54,020 bases of DNA from Delftia tsuruhatensis NBRC 16741 (GCF_001571325.1 NZ_BCTO01000046.1:1-54020), one strand, 5' to 3'; shown: positions 17,639-26,743, counted from the stretch's first letter. Notes: generated by a model from the letters alone, not told the origin. A program made the numbers and translations.

Positions 17639-18544
17639 ATGGGACGAGTCAGTCAAGTAATATCTGATCGTTGCTCTAGGGCGCTCAGTGACTTAGCGGG
17701 CCGCAGTGGTCCGCTTACATTGGAAACGTTGACCTTCAACGCCACTCTGAAATACTCGATTTGTCAAGACCGTAGGATTGCGGTTGATATTCTGGATGAA
17801 TCTTCGTTTGAGGTCTATGAGGTTGCGCATGGGGATGCTGTTTACAACAGCAAAGTTCTTCCTGAAGCTCGACTATCTGATTTCTTTCTGGGCGCTTCGC
17901 GCGTCGAACAACAGTACAAAACAGTTCTTGAGTTGCTTCAATCAGATAATTCTGCTTGGCTTTTGGTATCTGCCTATTACAGTGCTTTTTTTGCATGCAT
18001 TGAATTAACAAAAATGTTTGGACGCATTTCGTTCTCAGTTGATGAGAGTGACATGAATGATCTTAAGCTTAAGGCAACAGGCACTAGCTTTGCAGAATTC
18101 TTTAACAAAGGTCACAATAACTTTGTGGGTGTTGAGCGTGCTGGAAAATTGCGATTTAACTCTATTGGCACTAAGCCTCATTACTTTGCATGGGACAATG
18201 CGAGTAAAGTTGCTAAGGTCATTTTTCAAGACCGAAATTGGACTGATGCTATCAATTTTATGGCGATGCTTGAAAATAAAGACTGCGCGCCTAGTAATAT
18301 AAGGAATACATGGAATTATAAGCGGGCTGACTATTTTGGAGTCAATGGAGAGCGACGGGCTAAGGAGTTCCGAAAGATTATCGGAAATACGGCTGGTGCC
18401 CAAGCATGGATTGAACAGAGAGGTGCCAACCCAGGCGAACTTGATCCCTGTGTGGTTGCCGTCATGGCTGAAACACTTTCTACTGCGGTAATCGTTGCTT
18501 CCCAACGGGCTAAGGAGATTGTCCGGACATTGGCTTCGAGTTGA
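17639..18544 (+). CDS. uncharacterised partner of the DGQHR protein, possible HEPN-like helix
   Basis: The 301-residue protein begins 2 bp after the DGQHR gene stop and shares its low GC, so the two form one operon. I recognise no family with confidence. Residues 105-128 (SAWLLVSAYYSAFFACIELT) resemble the central helix of HEPN-type proteins (pattern YYaxFxa), but a catalytic Rx4-6H motif is not evident. The remainder is mixed alpha/beta with no signal or membrane segment. Given its partner, a role as effector or nucleic-acid-binding subunit of a defence cassette is plausible but is inference. Confidence 0.7.
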   Translation: MGRVSQVISDRCSRALSDLAGRSGPLTLETLTFNATLKYSICQDRRIAVDILDESSFEVYEVAHGDAVYNSKVLPEARLSDFFLGASRVEQQYKTVLELLQSDNSAWLLVSAYYSAFFACIELTKMFGRISFSVDESDMNDLKLKATGTSFAEFFNKGHNNFVGVERAGKLRFNSIGTKPHYFAWDNASKVAKVIFQDRNWTDAINFMAMLENKDCAPSNIRNTWNYKRADYFGVNGERRAKEFRKIIGNTAGAQAWIEQRGANPGELDPCVVAVMAETLSTAVIVASQRAKEIVRTLASS

Positions 18545-18724
18545 CATTTGGAATATTTGATTATCTGCATGCTTGCATCGTTGTGATGCCCCACGGCAGC
18601 TTTACAAATTTCCATCTAAAGTTGGCAGACAGCGTTCTGAAAAAACAGGAAGCTCTGCTACTTGGTCATCCAGCCTTTATTTGTGATTGAACCTGGGGAC
18701 CGAGGCCCTCTCGTCAGGATACCA

Positions 18725-19102
18725 ATGCCCCAGCCAACCCCCGCCAACACACCCCCACCCAAACTCGAAGACTTCGCCATAGACGCCGTCCTGCACATGG
18801 GCGCCGCGCTGGATGTGCTGGACCTGCTCGCTCGCCACAAGGTCACGGCCATCAATTGCGTGTGCCGGGATCTGCTGCGCATCTACTACGTGAAGGCCGA
18901 TCAGGCGCAGTCGCTGGAGCCGGAAGACAGGGAACTGGTGGGCCTGCTGCACGACACGGCGGTGAACCTGGGCTATGCCATTGAGGTGGTGGAGCATCTC
19001 AATGGCGATGAGGCCGACGACCCCATTCTTTATGCCGTGAGCTATCTGCTCAGGGCGGCGCAGCGGTTTGCGGATGAGGGGGTGTCGGTGGCGTTGGCCT
19101 GA
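18725..19102 (+). CDS. small helical protein of unknown function
   Basis: The 125-residue product starts with a Pro-rich tail (MPQPTPANTPPPK) followed by amphipathic helices (DFAIDAVLHMGAALDVLDLL; ELVGLLHDTAVNLGYAIEVV; AVSYLLRAAQRFADEG). This arrangement faintly recalls small DUF3077/DUF6124-type proteins, which I cannot confirm. High GC content and codon use match the chromosome backbone, so it marks the right edge of the AT-rich island. An in-frame ATG at 18662 would add 21 residues; the ATG at 18725 fits better. Confidence 0.55.
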   Translation: MPQPTPANTPPPKLEDFAIDAVLHMGAALDVLDLLARHKVTAINCVCRDLLRIYYVKADQAQSLEPEDRELVGLLHDTAVNLGYAIEVVEHLNGDEADDPILYAVSYLLRAAQRFADEGVSVALA

Positions 19103-19161
19103 AGAGCGCAACAGGCGTGGATGGCCTGCGGGCATGGCGGGAACGACGCAAAAAATGGGCG

Positions 19162-19193
19162 AAAAAAAAGCGCGCCTCATGCTGAAGCGCGCT
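19162..19193 (-). terminator. rho-independent terminator of the PepSY gene
   Basis: Read on the minus strand, a 7-bp stem (AGCGCGC at 19187-19193 in antisense with its partner at 19169-19175) and an 11-nt loop are followed by eight T residues (19162-19169). It lies 20 bp beyond the PepSY stop codon. Confidence 0.85.
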
Positions 19194-19212
19194 GCCGGGT
19201 GGGGGTCGTGGG

Positions 19213-19758
19213 TCAGTCCTTCTTGGCCCGGATGACTTCGCCGCCCACGGCGTCGATCTTGACTTCCATGAGCGTGCCGTTGGCCTGCAGCACTTCGACC
19301 TGGTAGCTGGTCTGGCCCCAGTGGGAGTCCAGTTCCGCGCTGACGGGCGTGCCCGGTGTGTGGCGGGTGGCGGCCTGGATGGCTTGCTCTATGGTGGATT
19401 TGGCCTTTTCCAGGCGCTGGCGGTCCTTGCGCTTGGCGGCGCCGTCGTTCTTGTGCTGGGCGGCCTGGCCGGTGATGGCGTTGACCCAGACTTCCACGCT
19501 GTCGCCGGCCGGGGTGATGACTTCGATTTCGTAGCGCGGGCCCGTGCCGTCGCCGTCGTCCAGCTGGGCTTCGATGGCTTTGCCGGGCACGGCCTGGGTG
19601 GCGCGGGTGATGGCCTGCTCCAGCGGGATCTTGGCCTGGCTGGTGATGGTCTGCCATTCGGCCACCGATTTGGCTGCGGCGGGCAGGGCGACGGTGGCGC
19701 AGGTCAGGGCCAGGGCGATGGAGAGGGCGGCGGTGCGTGCGAACTGGGCAGGCTTCAT
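19213..19758 (-). CDS. exported PepSY-domain protein
   Basis: The 181-residue product has a Sec signal peptide (AALSIALALTCATVALPAAA, cleavage near AAA|K) and two PepSY repeats: one around IPLEQAITRATQAVPGKAIE with EIEVITPAGDSVEVWVNAITG, the other around TIEQAIQAATRHTPGTPV with SYQVEVLQANGTLMEVKIDAVGG. PepSY domains are periplasmic and are thought to modulate peptidases or bind peptides and metals. The ATG at 19758 is preceded by AAGGAG. It lies 142 bp downstream of trpB on the same strand but has its own ribosome binding site and terminator. Confidence 0.88.
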   Translation of the reverse strand: MKPAQFARTAALSIALALTCATVALPAAAKSVAEWQTITSQAKIPLEQAITRATQAVPGKAIEAQLDDGDGTGPRYEIEVITPAGDSVEVWVNAITGQAAQHKNDGAAKRKDRQRLEKAKSTIEQAIQAATRHTPGTPVSAELDSHWGQTSYQVEVLQANGTLMEVKIDAVGGEVIRAKKD

Positions 19759-19900
19759 GGGTGTGGCTCCTTCCAGGAATGGGGTTGGGCAAGACAACGG
19801 TCGGGGCCATTGTCTCCACCGTCCCGGAGAGCGGTTGTCGGAGAGGGCGCCCTTTGCACCCTCCGGGGTGCTGCGGCTTGATCCAGCGCAAGCTCTGCGT

Positions 19901-21112
19901 TCAGAGGCCCAGCACCTTGGCCACGTAGTCGGCGTCCTTGTCGCCCCGGCCCGAGAGGTTGATGAGGATGTGCTGGTCCTTGGGCAGGCCGGGCGCCACG
20001 CGCATGGCCCAGGCCACGGCGTGGGCGCTTTCCAGCGCGGGGATGATGCCTTCCACGCGCGACAGCTGCATGAAGGCGTCCAGGCATTCCTTGTCGGTGA
20101 CGGATTCGTACTGCACGCGGCCCAGGTCCTTGAGGTAGCTGTGCTGCGGGCCCACGCCCGGATAGTCCAGGCCCGAGGCAATGCTGTGCGCGGCAGCCGG
20201 CGTGCCGTCTGCGTTTTCCAGCACGTAGCACTTCATGCCGTGGATTTCGCCGGGCTTGCCCATGCTGAGGGTGGCTGCGTGGCGGCCGGGCTTGTCCGTG
20301 CCTTCGCCCGAGGGCTCCACGCCGACGAGCTTGACCGAGGCATCGCCCAGGAAGGCGGTGAAGATGCCCATGGCGTTGGAGCCGCCGCCCACGCAGGCAG
20401 CCACATGGTCGGGCAGCTTGCCGTGTTTGGCCTGGAATTGCTCGCGCGCCTCGCGGCCGATGATGCTCTGGAAGTCGCGCACCATCATCGGGAACGGGTG
20501 GGGGCCGACCACGGAGCCGATGGCGTAGATGTAGTCGGTGGGGTTGGTGAGGTATTCCTCGAAGGCGCTGTCCACGGCCTCCTTGAGCGTGGCCGCGCCG
20601 CGCGTCACGGGCACGAGCTTGCAGCCCAGGATGCGCATCTTGGTGACGTTGGGGTGTTCCTTCTCGATGTCCACCTGGCCCATGTGGATCTCGCAGGGAA
20701 TGCCCACCAGCGCGCAGGCCGTGGCCAGGGCCACGCCGTGCTGGCCGGCGCCGGTTTCTGCGATGACCTTTTTCTTGCCCATGAACTTGGCCAGCAGCGC
20801 CTCGCCCAGGCAGTGGTTGATCTTGTGGGCGCCGGTGTGGTTGAGGTCTTCGCGCTTGAGGTGGATCTGTGCGCCGCCGAGCTGCTCCGACAGGCGCCGC
20901 GCGTGGAAGATGGGGCTGGGGCGGCCCACGTAGTCGGCGAAGAGCTGGGCCAGTTCCTGCTGGAAGTCTTGGCGTTTCGTGATTTCGGCGTAGGCGGTGT
21001 TGATGTCGTCCATGGCCTGCTTGAGGTGGGGCGGGACCAACTGGCCGCCGTAGGGGCCGAAGTAGCCTTCCTCGGTGGGCATGGGGGCGAAGTTGGGGGG
21101 TGTAGTGGTCAT
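19901..21112 (-). CDS. trpB: tryptophan synthase beta subunit, stand-alone
   Basis: TrpB condenses indole with L-serine to L-tryptophan using PLP. The 403-residue protein has NHTGAHKIN with PLP Lys K97, [28 protein letters not shown] and phosphate-binding GGGSNAMG. It is full length and looks active. Burkholderiales trpB normally sits with trpF and trpA; here neither is adjacent. Several residues differ from the usual operon-borne form ([23 protein letters not shown]), suggesting a second, divergent TrpB that could use externally supplied indole. This is inference from context. A structured repeat lies just upstream of its promoter. Confidence 0.93.
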   Translation of the reverse strand: MTTTPPNFAPMPTEEGYFGPYGGQLVPPHLKQAMDDINTAYAEITKRQDFQQELAQLFADYVGRPSPIFHARRLSEQLGGAQIHLKREDLNHTGAHKINHCLGEALLAKFMGKKKVIAETGAGQHGVALATACALVGIPCEIHMGQVDIEKEHPNVTKMRILGCKLVPVTRGAATLKEAVDSAFEEYLTNPTDYIYAIGSVVGPHPFPMMVRDFQSIIGREAREQFQAKHGKLPDHVAACVGGGSNAMGIFTAFLGDASVKLVGVEPSGEGTDKPGRHAATLSMGKPGEIHGMKCYVLENADGTPAAAHSIASGLDYPGVGPQHSYLKDLGRVQYESVTDKECLDAFMQLSRVEGIIPALESAHAVAWAMRVAPGLPKDQHILINLSGRGDKDADYVAKVLGL

Positions 21113-21192
21113 GGTTGCTGGCGGGTGTTCTGTGGAATGGCGGATGTTGGCGGTGGCAGCTTACGTAGGGCTGCCATGGGTCTGAAGAGAGA

Positions 21193-21210
21193 AAACCCCG
21201 GTCGGGGTTT
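21193..21210. terminator. GC hairpin with A/T flanks upstream of trpB
   Basis: A 7-bp stem (AAACCCC at 21193-21199 with GGGGTTT at 21204-21210, loop GGTC) has a T-rich run after it on the plus strand (CTTGTTTTT) and TTTT on the minus strand. It may terminate transcripts arriving from the mmsB side before trpB. Confidence 0.5.
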
Positions 21211-21220
21211 CTTGTTTTTG

Positions 21221-21545
21221 ACCCTGCCGGGTGGTTGTTTTTCGAGGCCGGGTTTCGGCCCGGCGGCCGACCTACCTTTCTTTGATTCGTCACCGGTACG
21301 CCGGCCGAAGAAAAGGATGCAAAAGAAAGACGACCCGGATGTCCGCGACCCCTTCGCTGCGCTGCGGGGCAACCTGCGTCGGGCCGCCTGCGGGGTTCGC
21401 CGCAGAACTCACTGCGCGCTGCGCGCTCCGTTCAGACAACTGCGGCGAGTCAGTTGACGAAGCAGTCCTGTCCTTCGGCAGGACTGCAACCCCGCAGACG
21501 GCCCGACGCAGGCGCGGGCATACGGGATTGGGGAGGCGGGCGCGG
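21221..21545 (+). repeat. structured intergenic repeat element, copy 1
   Basis: This element matches 29940-30250 over its whole length, with 49 identical bases at 21448-21496. It folds as a branched structure. The outer stem is 21373-21386 with 21499-21512 (14 bp) plus GCGGGGTT at 21390-21397 with AACCCCGC at 21488-21495. Inside are stem CGCCGCAG 21398-21405 with CTGCGGCG 21440-21447, and hairpin GCAGTCCTG 21462-21470 with CAGGACTGC 21479-21487, whose loop holds UUCG. A further hairpin around 21247-21262 opens the element. It has no coding content and lies between mmsB and trpB. Strand is assigned by analogy only. Confidence 0.88.
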
Positions 21546-21581
21546 GTGCAGGGGCATTGTCCGCTGGTCTGAGCCTGGCGG

Positions 21582-22478
21582 TCAGTCGTTCTTTTGCAGG
21601 GAGCGGATGACGCTGGAGAAGTCCAGGGCGCCGTTGCCGGCGATGGAGTGCATGGCGTACATGGCGCGGGCCATGCCGCCCAGGGGCGTGGAGGCCTTGA
21701 CGGCCATGGCGTTTTCCTGGGCCAGGCCCAGGTCCTTGAGCATGAGGTCGGTGCCGAAGCCGCCTGCGTAGTTCTTGGAGGCGGGGGCGTTTTCGTGGAC
21801 GCCGGGGAAGGGGTTGTATTTTTCCAGGGCCCAGTTGCCGCCCGAGCTGCGGCGCATGATTTCGCTGAGGACCTTGGGGTCCAGGCCGTTGGCCACGCCC
21901 AGGGCGATGGCTTCGCTGGTGCCGATCATGAGGATGCCCAGCAGCATGTTGTTGCAGATCTTGGCGGTCTGGCCCGCGCCAACGGCGCCGGCGTGGAAGA
22001 TGTTGGCGCCCATTTTTTCGAGCAGGGGGCGGGCACGCTCCAGGTCGGCGTCGCTGCCGCCCACCATGAAGGTGAGGGTGCCTGCAATGGCACCGCCCGT
22101 GCCGCCGGAGACGGGGGCGTCGATGAAGGCGATGCCTGCGGCCTGTGCGGCCTTGGCGACCTTTTGGCTGGTGGCGGCGGCGATGGTGGAGCTGTCGATG
22201 ATGAGGGCGCCCTTGGCAATGCGCTGCAGCAGGCCGGCCGCGCCGTCACGGCCGAGGAAGAGGCCTTCCACATGCTGGCTGGCGGGCAGCATGGAGACCA
22301 CGGCTTCTGCGCCCTGCACGGCGTCCTCGGCGCTGGCGGCAATGCTCACGCCCTCTGCAGCGACCTTGGCGCAGGCGTCTTTGGAGAGGTCGAAGGCCTT
22401 GACCGTGTGGCCGGCCTTGTGCAGGTTGATGGCCATGGGGCCGCCCATGTTGCCGAGTCCGATGAATGCGATCTGCAT
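21582..22478 (-). CDS. mmsB: 3-hydroxyisobutyrate dehydrogenase
   Basis: The enzyme oxidises 3-hydroxyisobutyrate to methylmalonate semialdehyde with NAD in valine degradation. The 298-residue protein has the Rossmann motif GLGNMG (7-12), the signature DAPVSGGTGGA and catalytic K173 in GQTAKICNN. The ATG at 22478 is set by AGGAGAC; an upstream in-frame extension of 36 residues is Thr-rich and not family-like. mmsA and an isobutyryl-CoA dehydrogenase-like gene lie further upstream on the same strand, which supports the assignment over tartronate semialdehyde reductase. Confidence 0.93.
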   Translation of the reverse strand: MQIAFIGLGNMGGPMAINLHKAGHTVKAFDLSKDACAKVAAEGVSIAASAEDAVQGAEAVVSMLPASQHVEGLFLGRDGAAGLLQRIAKGALIIDSSTIAAATSQKVAKAAQAAGIAFIDAPVSGGTGGAIAGTLTFMVGGSDADLERARPLLEKMGANIFHAGAVGAGQTAKICNNMLLGILMIGTSEAIALGVANGLDPKVLSEIMRRSSGGNWALEKYNPFPGVHENAPASKNYAGGFGTDLMLKDLGLAQENAMAVKASTPLGGMARAMYAMHSIAGNGALDFSSVIRSLQKND

Positions 22479-22515
22479 GTGCTTGTCTCCTGTGTTGTGA
22501 AGCTTGTGGTGTGTC

Positions 22516-22995
22516 TCAGTGGACCGTGTCGTCGGTGTAGTTTTCGCCGGGGTCCATGTCGCCGGTGTCCTTGTCACCGTTCGCAATGTCGGCGCCGCGT
22601 TCCTTGAGCAGGGAGCGCAGGATGCCGCGATGGCAGCGCGCCTCCTGCTCGCAGTAGCAGCCGATGGCGAAGGCGCTGTGCTGCGAGAGGGCGGCCAGCA
22701 GGTCCAGGGTGCGGCTGGCGGCGGGGTCGGCCATTTCCTTGCGGAATTTGCGCACGAATTGCTGCCAGAGCTTGTCGGCCTCGGCCTGCTGGCCGTGGTC
22801 CTGCAGGCGGTGCGATTCGAGCGCGGTGTGCATGGTGTCGGGCTGGGGCGAGAGTTCGGGGTACCAGACGTCGTAGTAGTCGCGGCTGGCGAATTCGGCC
22901 TTGGGCACGCCGCGCGGCGGGCGGCGCACGGTGCCTATGCGCAGGCCTTCATCGGCGTGGCGGGGGCTGCCTAGCTGGACGATGCGGATGGGCAT
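22516..22995 (-). CDS. DUF488 family protein
   Basis: The 159-residue protein has the DUF488 opening (IVQLGSPRHADEGLRIGTVRRPPRGVP), the DYYDVWYPELSP block and CYCEQEARCHRGIL near the end, a Cys-rich motif typical of the family. The biochemical role of DUF488 is unknown. The start at 22995 follows GCAGGAGAG. It sits 37 bp before mmsB and 22 bp after the TfoX-domain gene, so it is probably in the same transcript although it has no evident link to valine degradation. Confidence 0.85.
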   Translation of the reverse strand: MPIRIVQLGSPRHADEGLRIGTVRRPPRGVPKAEFASRDYYDVWYPELSPQPDTMHTALESHRLQDHGQQAEADKLWQQFVRKFRKEMADPAASRTLDLLAALSQHSAFAIGCYCEQEARCHRGILRSLLKERGADIANGDKDTGDMDPGENYTDDTVH

Positions 22996-23017
22996 GGGGC
23001 TCTCCTGCAAAGGGGGC

Positions 23018-23482
23018 TTACTCGTCGCCGAAGATGGGGTGCTTGCGTGTGCGGCGCCCGGCCGGGGCGGGCAGCGCTGGCGGTGTCTTGGCGTCGGCGG
23101 GCGCGGGTTCGCTGGCCTGGGGCTTGCGCTTTTTCGGCGGCGTGGCCTTGGCGTGGGGGTTGAAGGCCAGGGCCTGGGCAATCCAGTGCTGCCACTGCTG
23201 GCGCGTGGCGTAGGCGGCGGGACCGATGAAGAAGTAGCCGTCCATCTGGCCCTTGGACGAGAGCGGGCGCAGGCCCGGCGTCTCGGCCACGGCCGCGTGC
23301 TGCGAGGGCGGCAGCCGCACCAGCAGTTCGTCGTCTTCCACGCCCAGGCACAGCTTGCCGTTGACCATGAAGACATGGCAGCCGAACATGCGCTTTTCCT
23401 GCACGTCGTCGCAGCCGGCCAGGGCTTCGCGCACGGCGTCTATGAGGTGCAGCGTGGTGTCGGAAAGCGGGCGGGCGGGCAT
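23018..23482 (-). CDS. TfoX N-terminal domain protein
   Basis: The 154-residue protein carries a TfoX/Sxy N-terminal domain: LIDAVREALAGCDDVQEKRMFG followed by HVFMVNGKLCLGVEDDELLVRLP and YFFIGP. The C-terminal third is a basic Ala/Pro-rich tail (PPKKRKPQASEPAPADAK). The C-terminal TfoX domain of competence regulators is missing, so it is probably one of the common single-domain homologues with unknown function. It lies 23 bp after the acyl-CoA dehydrogenase gene, consistent with operon membership. Confidence 0.85.
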   Translation of the reverse strand: MPARPLSDTTLHLIDAVREALAGCDDVQEKRMFGCHVFMVNGKLCLGVEDDELLVRLPPSQHAAVAETPGLRPLSSKGQMDGYFFIGPAAYATRQQWQHWIAQALAFNPHAKATPPKKRKPQASEPAPADAKTPPALPAPAGRRTRKHPIFGDE

Positions 23483-23505
23483 GGCGCGGGCTGGATGTGG
23501 ATGAA

Positions 23506-24672
23506 TCAGCGGATCATGTCCGGCGCATCGCCTTCCAGCATGCGCCGCGCGATGATGACGCGCATGATTTCGTTCGTGCCTTCGAGGATCTGGTGCACTC
23601 GGGCATCGCGCATGAGGCGCTCCAGCGGGTATTCGCGGATGTAGCCGTAGCCACCGTGCAGTTGCAGGGCCTCGTTGCAGACCATGAAGCCGGCATCGGT
23701 GGCAAAGCGCTTGGCCATGGCGCAGTAGGTGGAAGCGTCGCGCGCGCCGGCATCGAGCTTGGAGGCGGCCAGGCGCACCATCTGGCGCGCGGCCACGAGT
23801 TCGGTGGCCATGTCGGCCAGCTTGAACTGCAGGGCCTGGAAGCTGGCAATGGGCTTGCCGAACTGCTTGCGCTCGTGCATGTACTGCTGGGCCTGGGTGA
23901 GCGCGCCCTGGGCGGCGCCCACGGAGCAGGTGGCGATGTTGATGCGCCCTCCGTCCAGGCCCTTCATGGCGATCTTGAAGCCTTCGCCCTCGCGGCCCAG
24001 CAGGTTCTGGGCGGGAATGCGCACGTTGTCGAAGCTGATGACGCGCGTGGGCTGGCTGTTCCAGCCCATTTTTTCTTCCTTCTTGCCGTAGCTGATGCCG
24101 GGCAGGTCGGCGGGCACGGCAAAGGCGGAGATGCCGCTGGCGCCCGAGCCTGCGTCGCCCGTTCTGGCCATCAGCACCAGCATGTCGGTGCTGCCCGCGC
24201 CGCTGATGAAGGCCTTGGCGCCGTTGATGATGTATTCGTGGCCCGCCAGCTCGGCCCGGGTCTTGAGCGAGCCGGCGTCCGAGCCTGCGCCGGGCTCGGT
24301 CAGGCAGTAGCTGGCCAGCTTGCGGCCGCTGGTCAGGGCCTCGCCCCATTCGGCGCGCACGGCGTCGGTGGCCCAGGTGCCCAGCATCCAGGTGGCCATG
24401 TTGTGGATGGTGATGAAGGCGGTGGTGGAGGGATCGACGGCGGCCAGTTCCTCAAAGACCATGGTGGCGTCCAGGCGCGGCAGCTGCAGGCCGCCGGCGT
24501 TCTCGGGCGCGTACAGGCCGCAAAAGCCCAGTTCGCCCGCCTTGGCGATGGCCTCGCGCGGGAAGATGGATTCACGGTCCCAGTGCGCGGCATGGGGCGC
24601 GAGTTCGGCCTGGGCAAAGGCGCGGGCCGATTCGGCAAAGGCGCGCTGGTCGTCGTTGAGTTCGAAGTCCAT
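23506..24672 (-). CDS. acyl-CoA dehydrogenase, probably isobutyryl-CoA dehydrogenase
   Basis: This flavoenzyme should oxidise isobutyryl-CoA to methacrylyl-CoA and pass electrons to ETF. The 388-residue protein shows the family signatures CLTEPGAGSDAGSLKT and QLHGGYGYIREYP, and the catalytic Glu is probably E364 in LEGTNEIMR. Isobutyryl-CoA is inferred from its position between mmsB and mmsA; other branched short-chain substrates remain possible. The enoyl-CoA hydratase and 3-hydroxyisobutyryl-CoA hydrolase of the pathway are not in the window. An ATG with upstream AGGAGACAAGCC fits well. Confidence 0.92.
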   Translation of the reverse strand: MDFELNDDQRAFAESARAFAQAELAPHAAHWDRESIFPREAIAKAGELGFCGLYAPENAGGLQLPRLDATMVFEELAAVDPSTTAFITIHNMATWMLGTWATDAVRAEWGEALTSGRKLASYCLTEPGAGSDAGSLKTRAELAGHEYIINGAKAFISGAGSTDMLVLMARTGDAGSGASGISAFAVPADLPGISYGKKEEKMGWNSQPTRVISFDNVRIPAQNLLGREGEGFKIAMKGLDGGRINIATCSVGAAQGALTQAQQYMHERKQFGKPIASFQALQFKLADMATELVAARQMVRLAASKLDAGARDASTYCAMAKRFATDAGFMVCNEALQLHGGYGYIREYPLERLMRDARVHQILEGTNEIMRVIIARRMLEGDAPDMIR

Positions 24673-24756
24673 GGCTGGCTTGTCTCCTGCGTTGGGCTCT
24701 GGGGCCCTTGTTGTTCTGGGGGGGGGCTGTCGGTGGCTGTGGGGGGCGTGCGGCGG

Positions 24757-25158
24757 TCAGTGCTGCAGCCAGCGCTCCAGTGCTTGCATGCGCTCCTGTG
24801 TCGCGGCCGTGAGGCATTCGTGGTACAGGCGCGGGCCTTCGGGCTGGGTTTCGCTGTCGCGCGTGGCGGCCTTGCAGCGCGCCGTGCGGCCCTTGATCCA
24901 GCCGTTCTGGTCGTGGCGCAGGCCCGTGCGCTTGCCCTGGGGCAGTTGCTGCATGACGTCCAGGTAGCGGATGTTGAGCGCGGTGTCGGCCTCCTGGAAG
25001 ACCTGGACCGCGCAGGCATTGCGGCTGGCGGCGGCGGTGGAGGCCGGGTCGCAGGCTGCACCGGCCTGCGCGTGTAGGGTCAGGGGCAGGGCGGCCAGGA
25101 TGGTCAGCAAGGCGGCACCCAGGCCCCGGGAGAGGGAGGCGGTCATTGGAAAACGCAT
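24757..25158 (-). CDS. exported LprI/DUF1311-like protein
   Basis: The 133-residue product has a signal peptide (GLGAALLTILAALPLTLHAQA) and a Cys-containing domain with the DUF1311/LprI pattern: CDPASTAAASRNACAVQVFQEADTALNIRY, a KGRTARCKA segment and YHECLTAATQERMQAL. Related proteins include a mycobacterial lysozyme inhibitor, but most are uncharacterised periplasmic proteins. Possible starts are 25158 and 25146; the first is used. It lies between mmsA and the acyl-CoA dehydrogenase gene on the same strand. Confidence 0.8.
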   Translation of the reverse strand: MRFPMTASLSRGLGAALLTILAALPLTLHAQAGAACDPASTAAASRNACAVQVFQEADTALNIRYLDVMQQLPQGKRTGLRHDQNGWIKGRTARCKAATRDSETQPEGPRLYHECLTAATQERMQALERWLQH

Positions 25159-25219
25159 GCCGCCATCATCCCAGAGCCGGGGCCTGCCCCGGATCAATCC
25201 AGGCCTGCCGACCCGTGCA

Positions 25220-26743
25220 TCAGCGCAGGCTGATGGTGGTGTTCACGCCCTGGCTGGTGGTGCTGTCGTCGAACCAGCGCGCCGTGACGGTCTTGGTCTG
25301 CGTGTAGAACAGCACGACCTGCTTGCCGTAGGGGCCCAGGTCGCCCAGCTTGGAGGCGCGGCTGCCCGTGAAGGAGAACAGAGGAACCGGCACGGGAATC
25401 GGCACGTTGATGCCGACCTGGCCCACGTCGATGTCTTCCTGGAACTTGCGCGCCGCAGCGCCCGACTGCGTGAAGATGGCCGTGCCGTTGCCGTTGGGGT
25501 TGGCGTTGATGAACTCGATGGCGTCGTCCAGGCTGTCGGCAGCCGCCAGGCACAGCACGGGGCCGAAGATTTCCTGGTCATAGACGCTCATGCCGGGCTT
25601 GACGCCGCTGAACACGGTGGGGCCGACGAAGTTGCCCTTGTCGTAGCCGGCCACCTGGGGCTTGCGGCCGTCCAGCTCCAGCTTGGCGCCGTCGGCCAGG
25701 CCGCGTTCGATCAGGCTTTCCACACGCGACAGCGCCGCGCAGGACACCAGCGGGCCCACGTCGGTGCCGGGCTCGGTGCCGCCGCTGACCTTGAGGGTCT
25801 TGGACTTTTCCACCAGCTCGGGAATCCACTTCTGTGCATCGCCCACCAGCACGGCCACCGACAGCGCCATGCAGCGCTGGCCTGCCGCACCGAAGGCTGC
25901 GCCCAGCAGGGCGTTGAGCGTTTGCTCCTTGTTGGCGTCAGGCATGACGATGGCGTGGTTCTTGGCGCCCATCATGCATTGCACGCGCTTGCCGGCCAGG
26001 CTGGCACGGTTGTAGACATGGGTGCCGACCTTGGTGGAGCCCACGAAGCTGATGGCCTTGATGTCGGGGTGATCGCAGATGGCGTTGACCACGTCCTCGC
26101 CGCCGTGCACCACGTTGAGCACGCCGGGCGGAATGCCGGCTTCCAGCGCCAGCTCGCACAGGCGCATGGTGACCATGGGGTCCTGCTCGGAGGGCTTGAG
26201 CACGAAGGTGTTGCCCGTGGCAATGGCCATGGGGAACATCCACAGCGGAATCATGGCCGGGAAGTTGAAGGGGGTGATGCCCGCGCACACGCCCAGGGGC
26301 TGCAGCACGGAATAGGTGTCCACGCCGTTGGCCACGTTGTTGGCCAGCTCGCCCAGCTGCAGCGAGCCGATGTTGGCCGCATGCTCCACCACTTCCAGGC
26401 CGCGGAAGACATCGCCCTCCGCGTCAGGCAGGGTCTTGCCCTGTTCGGCGGTCAGCAGCGCGGCCAGCTCCTTCATGTTCTCGCGGATCAGCTGCTGCAG
26501 CTTCAGAAAGATGCGGGCGCGCTGGCCGATGGGCGTCTTGCGCCAGGTCTTGAAGGCTTCCTTGGCGTTGGCGACGGCGGCGTTGACCTCGTCGGGCGTG
26601 GCAAAGGGCACGCGGGCCAGTACTTCCTGCGTGGCCGGGTTGACCACATCGCGCCATTGGGTGCTTTGGGATTCGACCAGCTTGCCGTTGATCAGCAGCT
26701 TGACCGTGGGCGCCAAAACCTTGGCGGACGTGGATGCATTCAT
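25220..26743 (-). CDS. mmsA: methylmalonate-semialdehyde dehydrogenase (CoA-acylating)
   Basis: MmsA converts methylmalonate semialdehyde to propionyl-CoA with NAD and CoA, the last step of valine degradation (and part of inositol and thymine catabolism). The 507-residue protein has the aldehyde dehydrogenase fold with the MmsA-specific [13 protein letters not shown] (catalytic C291), the NAD block FVGSTKVG and [16 protein letters not shown]. The ATG at 26743 follows AGGAGACAAGCC, the same leader found before several genes here. The MarR gene upstream is a candidate regulator, although a terminator separates them. Confidence 0.95.
   Translation of the reverse strand: MNASTSAKVLAPTVKLLINGKLVESQSTQWRDVVNPATQEVLARVPFATPDEVNAAVANAKEAFKTWRKTPIGQRARIFLKLQQLIRENMKELAALLTAEQGKTLPDAEGDVFRGLEVVEHAANIGSLQLGELANNVANGVDTYSVLQPLGVCAGITPFNFPAMIPLWMFPMAIATGNTFVLKPSEQDPMVTMRLCELALEAGIPPGVLNVVHGGEDVVNAICDHPDIKAISFVGSTKVGTHVYNRASLAGKRVQCMMGAKNHAIVMPDANKEQTLNALLGAAFGAAGQRCMALSVAVLVGDAQKWIPELVEKSKTLKVSGGTEPGTDVGPLVSCAALSRVESLIERGLADGAKLELDGRKPQVAGYDKGNFVGPTVFSGVKPGMSVYDQEIFGPVLCLAAADSLDDAIEFINANPNGNGTAIFTQSGAAARKFQEDIDVGQVGINVPIPVPVPLFSFTGSRASKLGDLGPYGKQVVLFYTQTKTVTARWFDDSTTSQGVNTTISLR

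Noticed and set aside
19544..21457. 637-codon open frame on the plus strand over trpB and PepSY
   Set aside because: It is antisense to trpB, a clear enzyme gene, and its translation is compositionally biased with no family-like motif. Long antisense frames are expected at this GC content.
23497..25077. 526-codon plus-strand frame over the acyl-CoA dehydrogenase
   Set aside because: It is antisense to a conserved flavoenzyme and low in complexity.
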